DNA of 32,042 bases from Actinomycetota bacterium (GTDB lineage: Bacteria > Actinomycetota > Acidimicrobiia > Acidimicrobiales > Ilumatobacteraceae): positions 1 through 32,042 of the forward strand of contig WLGW01000015.1 of NCBI GenBank assembly GCA_009703055.1, written 5' to 3'. The notes beneath the pieces are model-generated. The model was not told where the DNA came from. It did no database searches and was given only the letters and a program-made list of their open reading frames with translations. Position numbers and translations under genes: made by a program. This document shows, piece by piece, positions 31,946 to 32,042 of this stretch (its first letter is position 1; each line of letters opens with the position of its first letter).

Positions 31946-32014
31946 AGGGCTTCTTCAGGCTACTTGCCACGGATACACCGCACTTGCGACACACCACTCA
32001 CCTACTGTGAATAC

Positions 32015-32042
32015 ATGGAAGAAATGCCACAGAGCGAACGAA
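32015..32042 (+). CDS. Possible 5' end of a divergent gene, cut by window edge
   Basis: ATG 32015 opens a frame reading MEEMPQSER to the window end. A TACTGT hexamer (32003-32008) lies exactly 6 bases upstream, the same leaderless spacing as for murJ and the hydrolase at 14109. Only nine codons are visible, so function is unknown and the call rests on the promoter-like signal. Confidence 0.3.

Noticed and set aside
1-32042. CRISPR arrays, insertion sequences, prophage or integrase genes
   Set aside because: No regularly spaced repeats, transposase motifs or terminal inverted repeats were seen; the gene content is chromosomal and even in composition.

Overview
The window reads as a contiguous piece of an actinobacterial chromosome with about 30 genes, most likely from an uncultivated aquatic member of the Acidimicrobiia (an Ilumatobacteraceae-like lineage). 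The basis is two F420-type LLM oxidoreductases, FadD/FadE-style acyl-CoA genes, an F420-hydrogenase-beta-like protein, an actinobacterial metX behind a SAM-I-clan riboswitch, frequent GTG starts, apparent leaderless promoters and moderate G+C. The taxonomic call is an inference. There is one tRNA and no rRNA, CRISPR array, insertion sequence or phage gene. Genes are densely packed and no gene-free stretch exceeds 300 bases.

Layout. 2-3641 (+): end of an LLM oxidoreductase, then a PLP aminotransferase, an omega-amidase-like nitrilase and a UPF0104 membrane protein, translationally overlapped. 3627-8898 (-): four-gene surface-glycan operon (polytopic membrane protein, GT2, polysaccharide pyruvyl transferase, FrhB-like FeS protein). 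8945-12069: a compact ADP-ribose/NAD island with an ADP-ribosylglycohydrolase fused to a dual-specificity phosphatase (-), a divergent NrtR-type Nudix repressor (+) and a von Willebrand A protein (+). The hydrolase and vWA promoters share an identical 13-base element. 12076-15098 (-): acyl-CoA dehydrogenase, alpha/beta hydrolase, second LLM oxidoreductase. 15208-16138 (+): LuxR-type regulator with a degenerate receiver, and a small protein. 16212-16287 (-): tRNA-Gly(GCC) with its terminator. 16335-19284 (-): SAM riboswitch, metX, two small unknown proteins and an EamA transporter in one run. 19291-22072 (-): acyl-CoA synthetase and a phosphotransferase. 22099-22848 (+): SURF1. 22811-27914 (-): five-gene run moxR, CoxE-like vWA, histidine phosphatase, GMC oxidoreductase, MBL hydrolase. 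28013-29596 (+): murJ. 29599-31945 (-): obgE-proB. A possible divergent gene start lies at 32015.

The most distinctive part is 8945-12069. A NAD/ADP-ribose-sensing repressor appears to control, through a common operator, a bifunctional ADP-ribosyl hydrolase/phosphatase and a MIDAS-type vWA protein. This suggests a self-contained ADP-ribosylation or ADP-ribose-phosphate processing module. Second is the metX leader, where a SAM aptamer is followed by an 8-bp helix that would mask the metX Shine-Dalgarno, and the downstream cargo includes unknown small proteins and a transporter.
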